Positions 45,427 to 53,671 of a stretch of DNA of 64,000 bases are shown one piece after another. Positions within the stretch are counted from its first letter, which is position 1; each line of letters begins with the position of its first letter. The notes beneath the pieces are model-generated. The model was given only the letters and a program-made list of their open reading frames with translations. It did not search any database and was not told the origin of the DNA. The position numbers and the translations under genes were made by a program. Origin of the DNA: Virgibacillus sp. NKC19-16. Lineage in GTDB: Bacteria > Bacillota > Bacilli > Bacillales > Amphibacillaceae. The stretch is taken from contig NZ_CP074373.1 of NCBI RefSeq assembly GCF_021560035.1, forward strand, positions 1,918,001-1,982,000, given 5' to 3'.

Positions 45427-46338
45427 CTAAAACGTTTTAGATGATACGAGTGCTAAGGTCAACGAATGTATTTTACTTTCAGCTGAATCAGCACGTGATG
45501 TTAAAATTATCGGAGCCTTTGCGCCACTAATTATGGCTGCAACTGTAGCATTCGCAAAGTATATAAATGATTTGTATAAGGCGTTTCCTACTTCTATTGT
45601 TGGTACCATTAAAATGTCAGCTGTTCCACCAACATCTGAATGAATGTTCTTGTGACTTGCGGCTTCAAGCGATACAGCATTATCGAATGCTAATGGGCCA
45701 TCAATAAGACAATCTTTTATCTGTCCTCTATTATTCATTTGTGTTAAAACTGCAGCATCTACAGTTGACGGCATCGCTTGATTGATAACTTCAACTGGTG
45801 CAAGTGCGGCAACTTTAGGTTCCTCGAGTCCGACCCCGTGTGCCACTTGAACCGCATTATTTATGATCTCAACTTTTTCCTGAAGACTTGGTGTAATATT
45901 CATTGCAGCATCTGTTAAAAAAAGAAGACGATCCTGGTTTGGTATTTCAAAAAGCGCCACATGTGACAGCACATTTCCCGTACGAAGACCATATTCTTTA
46001 TTTAATACTGCTTTTAATATTTCATTTGTTGAGAGGTTGCCTTTCATTAAAATCTGTGCTTCTTTATGGTGGACAGCCATAACGGCAGAACGCGCAATAT
46101 CTGAATTCGTACTTTCATGTCGAACAACTAGCCCGTCTGTCGATAAGTCTAAATGGATGCTCTCGGCAATATTGGTGATTTTTGTTTCATCTCCAAACAA
46201 TAGAAAAAAGCATAACTCCTCTTTCAAAGCTGTCTTTACTGCTATAAGCACTTCTTTATCTGCAGCATTTGCCACAGAAACAATTTGTTTTGTTTCTTGC
46301 TGTATATTCCATTTCAATGATGCTAATGATCTTTTCAT
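45427..46338 (-). CDS. ptb: Phosphate butyryltransferase
   Basis: A 303-residue phosphotransacylase. Conserved blocks [34 protein letters not shown] and [12 protein letters not shown] are shared with Ptb proteins. The open frame extends to 46416, but the ATG at 46338 has GAGGGGGGTAAG upstream, gives the known length (about 300) and lies just downstream of the sigma-54 promoter at 46373-46391, which the longer forms would precede. First gene of the bkd operon. Confidence 0.93.
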   Translation of the reverse strand: MKRSLASLKWNIQQETKQIVSVANAADKEVLIAVKTALKEELCFFLLFGDETKITNIAESIHLDLSTDGLVVRHESTNSDIARSAVMAVHHKEAQILMKGNLSTNEILKAVLNKEYGLRTGNVLSHVALFEIPNQDRLLFLTDAAMNITPSLQEKVEIINNAVQVAHGVGLEEPKVAALAPVEVINQAMPSTVDAAVLTQMNNRGQIKDCLIDGPLAFDNAVSLEAASHKNIHSDVGGTADILMVPTIEVGNALYKSFIYFANATVAAIISGAKAPIILTSRADSAESKIHSLTLALVSSKTF

Positions 46339-46372
46339 ACTTACCCCCCTCACCACTGCCTCTACTACTCCT

Positions 46373-46391
46373 ATTGCAAAAGTCATGCCAA
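46373..46391 (-). promoter_or_regulatory. Sigma-54 (SigL) promoter of the ptb-bkd operon
   Basis: On the minus strand TTGGCATGACTTTTGCAA: -24 GG and -12 GC doublets with the correct 10 nt between them, close to consensus TTGGCAC-N5-TTGCAT. The expected start of transcription is about 25 nt before the ptb ATG. The adjacent activator gene bkdR fits, as the B. subtilis bkd operon is SigL- and BkdR-dependent. Confidence 0.9.
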
Positions 46392-46442
46392 CTTCCCAAT
46401 GTTGTAAGCGCTTCATTTATGTGATCCACCTCAACGCAATTA

Positions 46443-46469
46443 TTTGCAAACATGCAGTTTATTGCATGC
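46443..46469. promoter_or_regulatory. Candidate BkdR upstream activating sequence
   Basis: TTTGCAAA (46443-46450), CATGCAG (46451-46457) and TTGCATGC (46462-46469) form a cluster of inverted motifs 55-80 bp upstream of the sigma-54 -24 element, overlapping the end of bkdR. The TTGCATG motif recurs in the bkdR promoter region. Enhancer sites of sigma-54 activators usually lie at about this distance or further. Confidence 0.55.
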
Positions 46470-48522
46470 TGGGTTTTTCAATTTTGTATTTCTCCAACTT
46501 ATAATAAAGATTTCGAATGGATATATTTAAATCTTTGGATGTCTTCGTCTTATTAAACTTATTCCGTTTATAAGCCTCAAAAATGAATTCTTTTTCATAG
46601 TTTTCAACAGCGCTTTGCAATGGTTGGTTAGTGTTGGTCGGCGGCCCACTATATGTTGACGTAGCTGATGGAGCCTCTAATTCAGGGATATGTCCCTGTT
46701 TAATAACCTCTTCATTCATATCCATGTAAATGATAGCTCGACCAATGACATTTTCCAGCTCACGTATGTTCCCTGGCCACTGATATTTCTGTAAATTAAC
46801 AAGTGCTTGCTCACCTATGGAGCGGACATTTCTTCCATAATCCGCATTAATCTTTTGTATAATATGATCAACTAATTCCGGTAAATCAGTTATCCTTTCA
46901 CGTAAAGATGGAATAAAAATAGGAAGGCGATTTAACCGATAATATAAATCCTCTCGAAAGGATCGATTCATAATTGCCTTTTCCAGATTAATATTGGTGG
47001 CAGCAATGACTCGTACATTTAAGGATATTGGCTCCGTTCCACCTACACGAACAATTTCATTTTCCTGTAGTACTCGAAGTAACTTCGCTTGCATATTTAA
47101 GGAGAGTTCCCCAATTTCGTCCAGAAAAATGCTCCCTAAATTCGCTTCCTCAAACAGTCCTCTTTTACCGCCATGTTTTGCTCCTGAGAAGGCTCCTTCC
47201 TCGTATCCAAAAAGTTCACTCTCCAAAATAGATTCAGCGATTGCGGCACAATTAACCCTAATAAATTTATTATGTTTCCGGTCACTTTCATTATGGATCG
47301 CATGTGCGAAAAGTTCTTTCCCGGTTCCTGAGTCACCCCGCAGTAAAACAGTTGCAGGGGTTTTGGCACCTACCTTGGCTTGTTCCAATGCTAGTCTCAT
47401 TTCAGGAGAGGTTCCGATAATATCATCGAATGTGTACTTTGCCTCTAAGTTTCGAATGATTTGCCTGGCTCGTTTTAATTCCGATGTTAATGATTGTATT
47501 TCAGAAACATCATGCAGCACACCGACACTTCCTTTTAATTTTCCATCGACAATCACTGGCGCTACGTTTACCAGTACTTCCTTTTTTCCCGGACCAACCT
47601 TCATTCGTACACCGCGGACAGCACGTCTGGTTTTTAGTACTTTCATATGCATGCTCTCACCTTCAGATATATCAGCACTTGCCGGATGCCCAACAATATC
47701 CGCTTCTTTCATACCTGTGATTTGGGTATAGGCTGGATTTATGATAAGCCCTTTACCATTTTCATCAACGACACTTATTGCCTCGTCAGACGATTGAATA
47801 ATCGCTTCCAGCATTGTTTTTATTTCTTTTAAATCCGTATTTTCTTCCGCTAAATTCATAACTTCTGTTATGTCCTTAAATATAGCGAAAGCACCGATTA
47901 AACGATCATCGGCATTGATTATTGGAATACGGGTAGTAATGACCTTTTTATCATTCTCCAGAAATAGTTTCTGGTTTACTTCCTTTCGTTGACTACGTAG
48001 AATTTGTGGTAATCTTGTGTTAGGAACAACATCTTTTATATGCTGACCTTCAGACTTTTCCTTGGAATATCCAACAATTCTTTCAGCGCTCTTATTAACA
48101 AATTGAACAATTTCTTGATTGTTAATAACAATCATTCCATCACGGATATTATTTAGGATCAATTCCTGATTATTCATTTGTAGCTTTATTCGTTCTAATA
48201 AGCTTTCCTTTTCATCAAAAAGCTCGGAAATTATGTATGCAACTGTTCCAGGAATAATAACTGTATGTCTATTTCTTAATTTCATCATTTCCGCTAAAAC
48301 GTGTTCATCACCTGTTGCCTCAATGATAATATCAATATTTTGATCGATCCAGTTTTTCCAATTCGTATCAATTGGAATATGATATTCTTTCGCCAATCCA
48401 AAACCGCTGGCATCTTTATTATGATCGATAACACCTACGATCTTCATTCGCTTTGCAGCGTACAAGATCTTTAAAAGTGACGTTCCGCCCTTGCCTGCCC
48501 CAACAATAAGCACACGTTTCAT
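46459..48522 (-). CDS. bkdR: Sigma-54-dependent transcriptional activator BkdR
   Basis: A 687-residue enhancer-binding protein. N-terminal Rossmann-like segment (MKRVLIVGAGKGGTS), two PAS domains (about 120-220 and 235-350), AAA+ domain (about 365-600) with Walker A GDSGTGKE, and a C-terminal Fis-type helix-turn-helix (TKTSKDLNISIRNLYYKLEKY). The sigma-54 contact loop reads GAFSGA instead of GAFTGA, a conservative change. Start at 48522 has GGTGGGAT upstream. It should activate the ptb-bkd operon immediately downstream. Confidence 0.92.
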   Translation of the reverse strand: MKRVLIVGAGKGGTSLLKILYAAKRMKIVGVIDHNKDASGFGLAKEYHIPIDTNWKNWIDQNIDIIIEATGDEHVLAEMMKLRNRHTVIIPGTVAYIISELFDEKESLLERIKLQMNNQELILNNIRDGMIVINNQEIVQFVNKSAERIVGYSKEKSEGQHIKDVVPNTRLPQILRSQRKEVNQKLFLENDKKVITTRIPIINADDRLIGAFAIFKDITEVMNLAEENTDLKEIKTMLEAIIQSSDEAISVVDENGKGLIINPAYTQITGMKEADIVGHPASADISEGESMHMKVLKTRRAVRGVRMKVGPGKKEVLVNVAPVIVDGKLKGSVGVLHDVSEIQSLTSELKRARQIIRNLEAKYTFDDIIGTSPEMRLALEQAKVGAKTPATVLLRGDSGTGKELFAHAIHNESDRKHNKFIRVNCAAIAESILESELFGYEEGAFSGAKHGGKRGLFEEANLGSIFLDEIGELSLNMQAKLLRVLQENEIVRVGGTEPISLNVRVIAATNINLEKAIMNRSFREDLYYRLNRLPIFIPSLRERITDLPELVDHIIQKINADYGRNVRSIGEQALVNLQKYQWPGNIRELENVIGRAIIYMDMNEEVIKQGHIPELEAPSATSTYSGPPTNTNQPLQSAVENYEKEFIFEAYKRNKFNKTKTSKDLNISIRNLYYKLEKYKIEKPSMQ

Positions 48523-48543
48523 TTTATCCCACCCTGCATTTTT

Positions 48544-48591
48544 TTGCATGCTTTTATCATACGATATCTTGCATGTTTTAGCAAATTGCAT
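48544..48591. promoter_or_regulatory. bkdR promoter with repeated TTGCATG motifs
   Basis: On the minus strand TTGCTA (48584-48579), 17 nt, TATGAT (48561-48556) makes a good sigma-A promoter for bkdR. The motif TTGCATG occurs at 48544-48551 (as TTGCATGC), 48569-48575, and as TTGCAT at 48586-48591, overlapping the promoter, which suggests autoregulation by the protein that binds the same motif at ptb. Confidence 0.6.
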
Positions 48592-48656
48592 TTCATTTCT
48601 ATTCCGTAAAATTTTTGGTATACTAACGCTAGTATATACATAAGAGGGGAAATAAA

Positions 48657-48896
48657 ATGGTTAGAATCATTGCTGTATCATTATTATTCATTCCTGGCAT
48701 TCTTGCGGCTTATGGGATAAAGCTCATGCGTGATACATTATTTAATGAATTTAATCCGATTTTTTTCCATGCGGGCATTCAATTTTTTGTAGGTGCCCTG
48801 TTGTTAGTGGGAGGAATTGGATTTATAGGTGGCTTTCTTGTGCATCGTGATAGGAAAAAAAATCTTGTTCAAAAACGACATAAACGGACGGATTAA
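48657..48896 (+). CDS. yqzF: DUF2627 membrane protein (YqzF)
   Basis: A 79-residue protein with two membrane helices (about residues 3-22 and 35-61) and a basic cytoplasmic tail (HRDRKKNLVQKRHKRTD). It matches B. subtilis YqzF in size, features and place next to bkdR, from which it diverges. A TATACT -10-like element is at 48619-48624. Function unknown. Confidence 0.8.
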   Translation: MVRIIAVSLLFIPGILAAYGIKLMRDTLFNEFNPIFFHAGIQFFVGALLLVGGIGFIGGFLVHRDRKKNLVQKRHKRTD

Positions 48897-48922
48897 GGAT
48901 GGAGATTTATTCCATCTTTTTT
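48897..48922 (+). terminator. Terminator after the DUF2627 gene
   Basis: GATGGA pairs with TCCATC around a short loop, followed by TTTTTT, directly after the stop codon. Confidence 0.75.
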
Positions 48923-49130
48923 CATTGATAAAAAAGGATAAAACTTTCTTATTTGCATAGGTGCAGGCTTTGGTTTTTACCTTAAGAGCTTGCACTCCAT
49001 AGCATAACGGTTTCTAAGGAAGTACAGAAAGCTTTCATAATAAAAGCCAAGTTTTCTAATTTCACCTAAACAGATCTGGAAATGTATGTTATCATATAAA
49101 AAATCACCAACTTGGGAGGAATTCTTAGAG

Positions 49131-50477
49131 ATGAAAGTAGCAAAATTTGGGGGAAGCTCTGTTGCGAGTGCAACACAGATAGAAAAAGTAGGTAATATCA
49201 TTAAAACAGATCCAAATCGAAAATTCATTGTCGTATCTGCTCCAGGTAAACGACATAAAGAAGATTTTAAAATCACCGATATGCTAATCCAGATTGGGAA
49301 TGCTTTTAAAAATGATGAATCTTACACGGAATATGTAAATATAATTACTGATCGCTTTAGCGAAATCATTGAAGAACTCAAGCTACCGCAATCTATTGTA
49401 ACGGATATCGAACAATCTATACATGCTGTATTAACAAAAGATGATGGAGCAGCAGTAAAGCTCGATTCCCTGAAAGCTATTGGAGAAGATAGTTCAGCTA
49501 AAATTCTAAGTGCATATTTGAATAAAATTGGACTGGGGGCCAGTTACATAAACCCGCAGGAAGCTGGCATCATTGTTAGTAACGACCCAGGAAATGCACA
49601 TATACTGCAGGAAAGTTTTTCTGAAATTTATTCCCTGCGAAAAAAAGACGGAATATTAGTTATACCTGGATTCTTTGGATATACCAAAAGCGGAGGACTG
49701 ATGACTTTTTCACGTGGTGGCTCAGACATAACGGGATCAATTGTTGCTGCAGGAGTGAAAGCAGAGTTATATGAGAATTTTACCGATGTAGATTCGGTCT
49801 ATAAAGTTAATCCAAATTTTGTCAGTAATCCTAAAAAAATAACAACATTAACCTACAAAGAAATGCGCGAATTATCTTATGCCGGATTTTCTGTATTCCA
49901 TGATGAAGCACTCATTCCTGCTTTTAAGGAACAGATTCCAGTCTGTATTAAGAATACCAATAATCCAGATCTTCCAGGCACAAATATTGTTGCGGAAAAA
50001 AGGACAGACGAGAAATGTGTAGTCGGGATTGCGAGTGATACCGGGTTCAGCAGTTTATATGTGAGTAAATATTTAATGAACCAGGAAGTGGGATTTGGTC
50101 GTAAACTATTGCAAATTATAGAGGAAGAAGGGGTTTCATTTGAACATGCCCCATCCGGGATTGATGATTTGTCAGTCATTATTCGTCAGAGCAAACTAAC
50201 AACTGAAAAAGAAAACAATATTATAAGTCGAATTAAAAATGAACTCAATCCCGATATGGTAAACATACAAAAAGATTTAGCAGTAATTATGGTTGTAGGT
50301 GAGGGTTTAATGAATACGATAGGTATTGCAGGAAAAGCAACTGCAGCATTTGCTGAAGCGAATGTAAATATTGTCATGATTAACCAAGGTTCCTCGGAAG
50401 TGTCCTTAATGTTCGGAATCGAAAAAGAAGGACTGGACCGGGCGCTTCAATCCTTATACACCGCCTTTTTTGAATAA
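49131..50477 (+). CDS. Aspartate kinase (lysine-sensitive type, YclM-like)
   Basis: A 448-residue monofunctional aspartokinase. The kinase domain begins MKVAKFGGSSVAS, with the aspartate/ATP region TFSRGGSDITGS and EADLYENFTDVDSVY-like stretch (here AELYENFTDVDSVYKVNP); two ACT domains occupy about 300-448. It makes aspartyl-phosphate for the lysine, threonine, methionine and diaminopimelate branches. Best resembles B. subtilis YclM (AK III). ATG 49131 follows GGGAGGA. A 200-bp leader has inverted repeats but no riboswitch that I recognise. The stop codon touches the start of repeat copy C. Confidence 0.88.
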   Translation: MKVAKFGGSSVASATQIEKVGNIIKTDPNRKFIVVSAPGKRHKEDFKITDMLIQIGNAFKNDESYTEYVNIITDRFSEIIEELKLPQSIVTDIEQSIHAVLTKDDGAAVKLDSLKAIGEDSSAKILSAYLNKIGLGASYINPQEAGIIVSNDPGNAHILQESFSEIYSLRKKDGILVIPGFFGYTKSGGLMTFSRGGSDITGSIVAAGVKAELYENFTDVDSVYKVNPNFVSNPKKITTLTYKEMRELSYAGFSVFHDEALIPAFKEQIPVCIKNTNNPDLPGTNIVAEKRTDEKCVVGIASDTGFSSLYVSKYLMNQEVGFGRKLLQIIEEEGVSFEHAPSGIDDLSVIIRQSKLTTEKENNIISRIKNELNPDMVNIQKDLAVIMVVGEGLMNTIGIAGKATAAFAEANVNIVMINQGSSEVSLMFGIEKEGLDRALQSLYTAFFE

Positions 50478-50980
50478 GGCTGTTTTCTAAAAGATTGGGA
50501 CTGCACCAAAGGTTCGTCCCACCGAAAACATTTATAGCTTTTGACACAAAATATGTAGACTGCGACACAATTGCTGTTTGCTATAATCGCCGTTCGGGTG
50601 AGCGAAGGGCGGATGCTTTCCGCGGGCACGGCTTCAACCTCCTCGCGGAAGACCACCGCTGTGGGGTCTTCAGACACGTGCTATTCCCGCCCTTCGCTCA
50701 CCCGAACTGGATATGGTGGTTTGAAGTTTCTAATAAATTATGAACAATTTAGCGTTAGTGACCTGACTACCAGCGGAGGAAATACATGGAGACTCCTGCG
50801 GGAGCAGAGGCCTAGGTGAGACCCCGCAGAGCGTAGCTCAAGGAGGCTCAACAGCCGCCCGCGGAAAGCGGAATGTATTTCCGTAGCGGTATCCTTGCTC
50901 TCAACCAGTGTTTGCGAAGAAATTACGTCGCAGTTTATATAAATTGTGAAGGTTTAAAGGCAATACTTACGAAAAGAGCT
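50476..50980. repeat. Composite palindromic intergenic repeat, copy C (reference copy)
   Basis: This is the most complete copy. The left end is GGCTGTTTTCTAAAAG and the right end, reverse-complemented, AGCTCTTTTCGTAAG, giving imperfect terminal inverted repeats. The inner boundaries CTGCGACACAATT (left) and AATTACGTCGCAG (right) are also inverted. The core holds a perfect 21-bp stem (50592-50612 with 50687-50707) and a second stem GGAAATACAT/ATGTATTTCC (50778-50787, 50873-50882). It lies between the aspartokinase stop codon and the spo0A terminator. No protein coding is credible. Confidence 0.88.
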
Positions 50981-50999
50981 TTGAATAAACTTCAAATAA

Positions 51000-51033
51000 A
51001 ATCGTACTGTACCTCGAAGAGGTACAGTACGAT
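51000..51033. terminator. Bidirectional terminator between repeat copy C and spo0A
   Basis: AATCGTACTGTACCTC pairs with GAGGTACAGTACGATT around a 3-nt loop; T-rich on both sides. It ends the spo0A transcript. Confidence 0.9.
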
Positions 51034-51047
51034 TTTATTATTTGTTA

Positions 51048-51830
51048 TTAACTCGCTTTATGTTCTAGTCTCAACCTGTCGGCGACCATTGCAATAAATT
51101 CCGAATTCGTTGGTTTTGCTTTTGAGATGCTGACAGTGTATCCGAATAATGCTGAAATAGATTCGATATTTCCTCTGCTCCACGCTACTTCTATCGCATG
51201 ACGGATTGCTCTTTCCACACGGGATGCTGTTGTATTAAATTTCTTGGCGATATCAGGGTAAAGTACCTTTGTTATAGATCCTAAAAGTTCAATATCGTTA
51301 TACACCATCGTAATTGCTTCACGTAAATACATATATCCTTTAATATGTGCCGGTACGCCAATTTCATGAATGATATTGGTTATATTAGCTTCCAAATCCT
51401 GTTTCTTGCGCTCTTTTTTAGACACTTTATTTAATGGATCAGGAATAAAAATATTGCTTCCATTTACTTGGCGTATTTGTTCAGCTAAGTTATCCAAATC
51501 AAATGGTTTCAATATAAAATAGGATGCTCCTAAATCAACAGCCTTTTTCATTACTTCTTCCTGACCAAAAGCTGTCAGCATAATAACATTAGGTTTATTT
51601 TTTCTTTCCATCTCTCTTATTTTATTTAAAACCGCTAGTCCATCAATATGAGGCATAATAATATCTAATACCAATACATCAGGTTCCATATCCTCCAGCA
51701 TATTTAAACAATCTCTGCCATTGTGTGCAGTACCAATAACTTCAATATCTGTCTGTTCCTCGAAATACTCCTCCATTAACTGCACCAATTCTTTATTATC
51801 ATCCACTAAGCCAACCGATATCTTATTCAC
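51048..51830 (-). CDS. spo0A: Sporulation master regulator Spo0A
   Basis: A 260-residue response regulator. Receiver domain residues 1-120 with D10-D11 (acidic pocket), phosphorylated D56 in [10 protein letters not shown] in MLTAFG, and K in FILKPFD; DNA-binding effector domain about 145-260 including [15 protein letters not shown] and the recognition helix in [16 protein letters not shown]. Starts with GTG at 51830, 10 nt after AAAGGAGG. When phosphorylated by the phosphorelay it commits the cell to sporulation. Confidence 0.97.
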   Translation of the reverse strand: MNKISVGLVDDNKELVQLMEEYFEEQTDIEVIGTAHNGRDCLNMLEDMEPDVLVLDIIMPHIDGLAVLNKIREMERKNKPNVIMLTAFGQEEVMKKAVDLGASYFILKPFDLDNLAEQIRQVNGSNIFIPDPLNKVSKKERKKQDLEANITNIIHEIGVPAHIKGYMYLREAITMVYNDIELLGSITKVLYPDIAKKFNTTASRVERAIRHAIEVAWSRGNIESISALFGYTVSISKAKPTNSEFIAMVADRLRLEHKAS

Positions 51831-51889
51831 CTAAAAAGTTCCTCCTTTATGTAATATATTTAGACTCTTTAGCCTTCTTCCCTTTACTT

Positions 51890-51916
51890 ATTCTACAAAA
51901 GTTTTAAATATCCTTC
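51890..51916 (-). promoter_or_regulatory. Sigma-H promoter of spo0A
   Basis: On the minus strand GAAGGATAT (51916-51908), 11-nt spacer, GTAGAAT (51896-51890), a full match to the sigma-H consensus RnAGGAwww-N11/12-RnnGAAT. It lies about 60 nt upstream of the GTG start. Confidence 0.85.
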
Positions 51917-52011
51917 TTTTATATGAAAAACATTGGTTTTTTTTAATATATCTTTGATTTACTCAATATTTCGCCTAGATGCGATATAATTCGATGTTTT
52001 ATGACATGTTT

Positions 52012-52018
52012 TGTCGAA
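52012..52018 (+). promoter_or_regulatory. 0A box (Spo0A binding site) upstream of spo0A
   Basis: TGTCGAA, a perfect seven-base 0A box in the context TTTTGTCGAAAAAT, about 95 bp upstream of the sigma-H promoter. Spo0A autoregulation through 0A boxes at this locus is known in B. subtilis. Confidence 0.7.
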
Positions 52019-52073
52019 AAATATTTAATTATAGATATATCATAATACATAAAATATTTTAAATCAAGAAATC

Positions 52074-52110
52074 AAAAATAAATGGCTCGTTATAACGAGC
52101 CATTTATTTT
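52074..52110 (-). terminator. Terminator after spoIVB
   Basis: AAATGGCTCGTT and AACGAGCCATTT form a perfect palindrome around TATA-like centre, followed by T-rich DNA on both strands. It overlaps the spoIVB stop codon. Confidence 0.85.
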
Positions 52111-53407
52111 AACCAGCTTTTTGTTCTTCTTCGTTAGATACATTTATACCTGCCTCTTCCAGCATCCATTCAATATGAACACCATAACCGGAAGTAGGAT
52201 CATTTACAAACACATGTGTAACAGCACCAATTATTTTTCCATTCTGGATGATAGGACTACCGCTCATTCCTTGAACGATACCACCTGTCGCGTCAAGTAA
52301 TTCAGGATCCGTTATTTGAATAACCATTCCTTTTGTGGCAGGAAATTTCTGTGGAACACTACTTACAACTTCTACCTCAAATTCTTCCACTTCCTCATCT
52401 TCAACAACTGTTAGAATTTTTGCAGGACCTTCTTCTACTTCGTGTGATAATGCAACTGGCATAGGTTCATCATAATTTCCATGGTTTAAGGAATCATTTA
52501 ATTCCCCGAAAATACCAAACGGACTGTTTTTCGTTATGGTTCCTATCTCATTTTCTTCTGTGGAAAATCTGGCTTGTTTTTCCCCTGGTGTACCATTATT
52601 TCCTTTTTCAATGGAGCTAACTGAGGACTCCACGATTGTTCCATCATGGATTTCGATGGGCTTTTTCGTATCCATATCAGAGATAACATGCCCTAGTGCA
52701 CCATATTTATCTGACTCTGGTTCATGGAATGTCATCGTCCCGATACCTGCAGCAGAATCTCGAATATATAATCCGATTTTATATTCATTATCGTCCAATA
52801 CTGGCTGCAGTTTTGTTTCAATGGTTTCATCAGCTCTCTTAATCGTTACATCTAAACTTTCGCTATTTTTTCCTGCTTCTTCAACAATTGGTTTAACTTC
52901 TTCCATTTCATTGATCGATTCCCCATTGATTTCTAATATAACATCACCAACCTTAATATCCGATTCCTCTCCTGGCGATAAATTCCCATTTTGTCCATTT
53001 ACCTGATGGTGACCGACAACAAGCACTCCCTGTGTATGAAGGTTAACTCCAATGGATTGGCCACCCGGAATAACTCTAATATCATCTAATACAGATAAAT
53101 CGACCTTTTTAATCGGAAATCCGGCAACATCATATACCAGCTCGCTACTTCCCGGTTCCTCAGCGTAAAATTGTGAGGAGTCGATCGCTTGAATGTTATC
53201 GTCAGATGCACTCACCTGAACGTTATCTCCTAAACCTGGCACTTCGATCGGTGATTGGTTGTTAAAGGTAACAATATCATTTGGGATGGAAAGATATTTT
53301 TGCATTGGGTTTAAAAAAGGAATTGCAAATAAAGCAATGAGGAGTAATACACCTACGCTAATTCTAATTTTATTTGACTGTTTCAATTTCCATTTCACTC
53401 TCCTCAT
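52109..53407 (-). CDS. spoIVB: Stage IV sporulation protein B (SpoIVB peptidase)
   Basis: A 432-residue secreted serine peptidase. Transmembrane/signal segment (about residues 12-35), PDZ domain (about 120-200), SpoIVB peptidase domain with catalytic His in [12 protein letters not shown] and Ser in [12 protein letters not shown]. It is made in the forespore and cleaves SpoIVFA to switch on pro-sigma-K processing. An ATG at 53407 ([10 protein letters not shown]) is the likely start; the frame is open to 53539. Length agrees with B. subtilis (426). Order recN-spoIVB-spo0A is conserved. Confidence 0.93.
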   Translation of the reverse strand: MRRVKWKLKQSNKIRISVGVLLLIALFAIPFLNPMQKYLSIPNDIVTFNNQSPIEVPGLGDNVQVSASDDNIQAIDSSQFYAEEPGSSELVYDVAGFPIKKVDLSVLDDIRVIPGGQSIGVNLHTQGVLVVGHHQVNGQNGNLSPGEESDIKVGDVILEINGESINEMEEVKPIVEEAGKNSESLDVTIKRADETIETKLQPVLDDNEYKIGLYIRDSAAGIGTMTFHEPESDKYGALGHVISDMDTKKPIEIHDGTIVESSVSSIEKGNNGTPGEKQARFSTEENEIGTITKNSPFGIFGELNDSLNHGNYDEPMPVALSHEVEEGPAKILTVVEDEEVEEFEVEVVSSVPQKFPATKGMVIQITDPELLDATGGIVQGMSGSPIIQNGKIIGAVTHVFVNDPTSGYGVHIEWMLEEAGINVSNEEEQKAG

Positions 53408-53627
53408 TCCTAACCCATACCATTTATTTATATCTGTACTTCTAATTTGACCTAATAACTCCTGTTTTAAACTGGTGAAACATAAGAAAGATGTGTAACA
53501 TTTCCTTTTATAAATAAGAGAAAATATGAATAAGTGCATGACGGAGAGATAATTGCATGAATACCTGTTGATTATTGCTAATCACGGAAATTTTTAAACG
53601 TGATTGTTTAAAAAATATCAAATTAAA

Positions 53628-53655
53628 AAAGCCAGATAGTATAGCTTCTGACTTT
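53628..53655 (-). terminator. Terminator after recN
   Basis: On the minus strand AAAGTCAGA and TCTGGCTTT pair (one G-T) around a 10-nt loop, followed by TTTAATTTG. Confidence 0.75.
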
Positions 53656-53671
53656 ATAATCAATATTATGC

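Noticed and set aside
46994-47731. 245-codon plus-strand frame
   Set aside because: Antisense to the AAA+ region of bkdR; Ser/Pro-rich composition typical of a shadow frame and no ribosome site.
48920-49130. Lysine riboswitch (L-box) in the aspartokinase leader
   Set aside because: Inverted segments such as GTGCAGGCT/AGCTTGCAC exist, but I cannot find the conserved L-box core; the region is also AT-rich and short.
50495-50819. Two 82-codon plus-strand frames after the aspartokinase gene
   Set aside because: They are inside repeat copy C with no ribosome site; base-paired arms explain the open frames.
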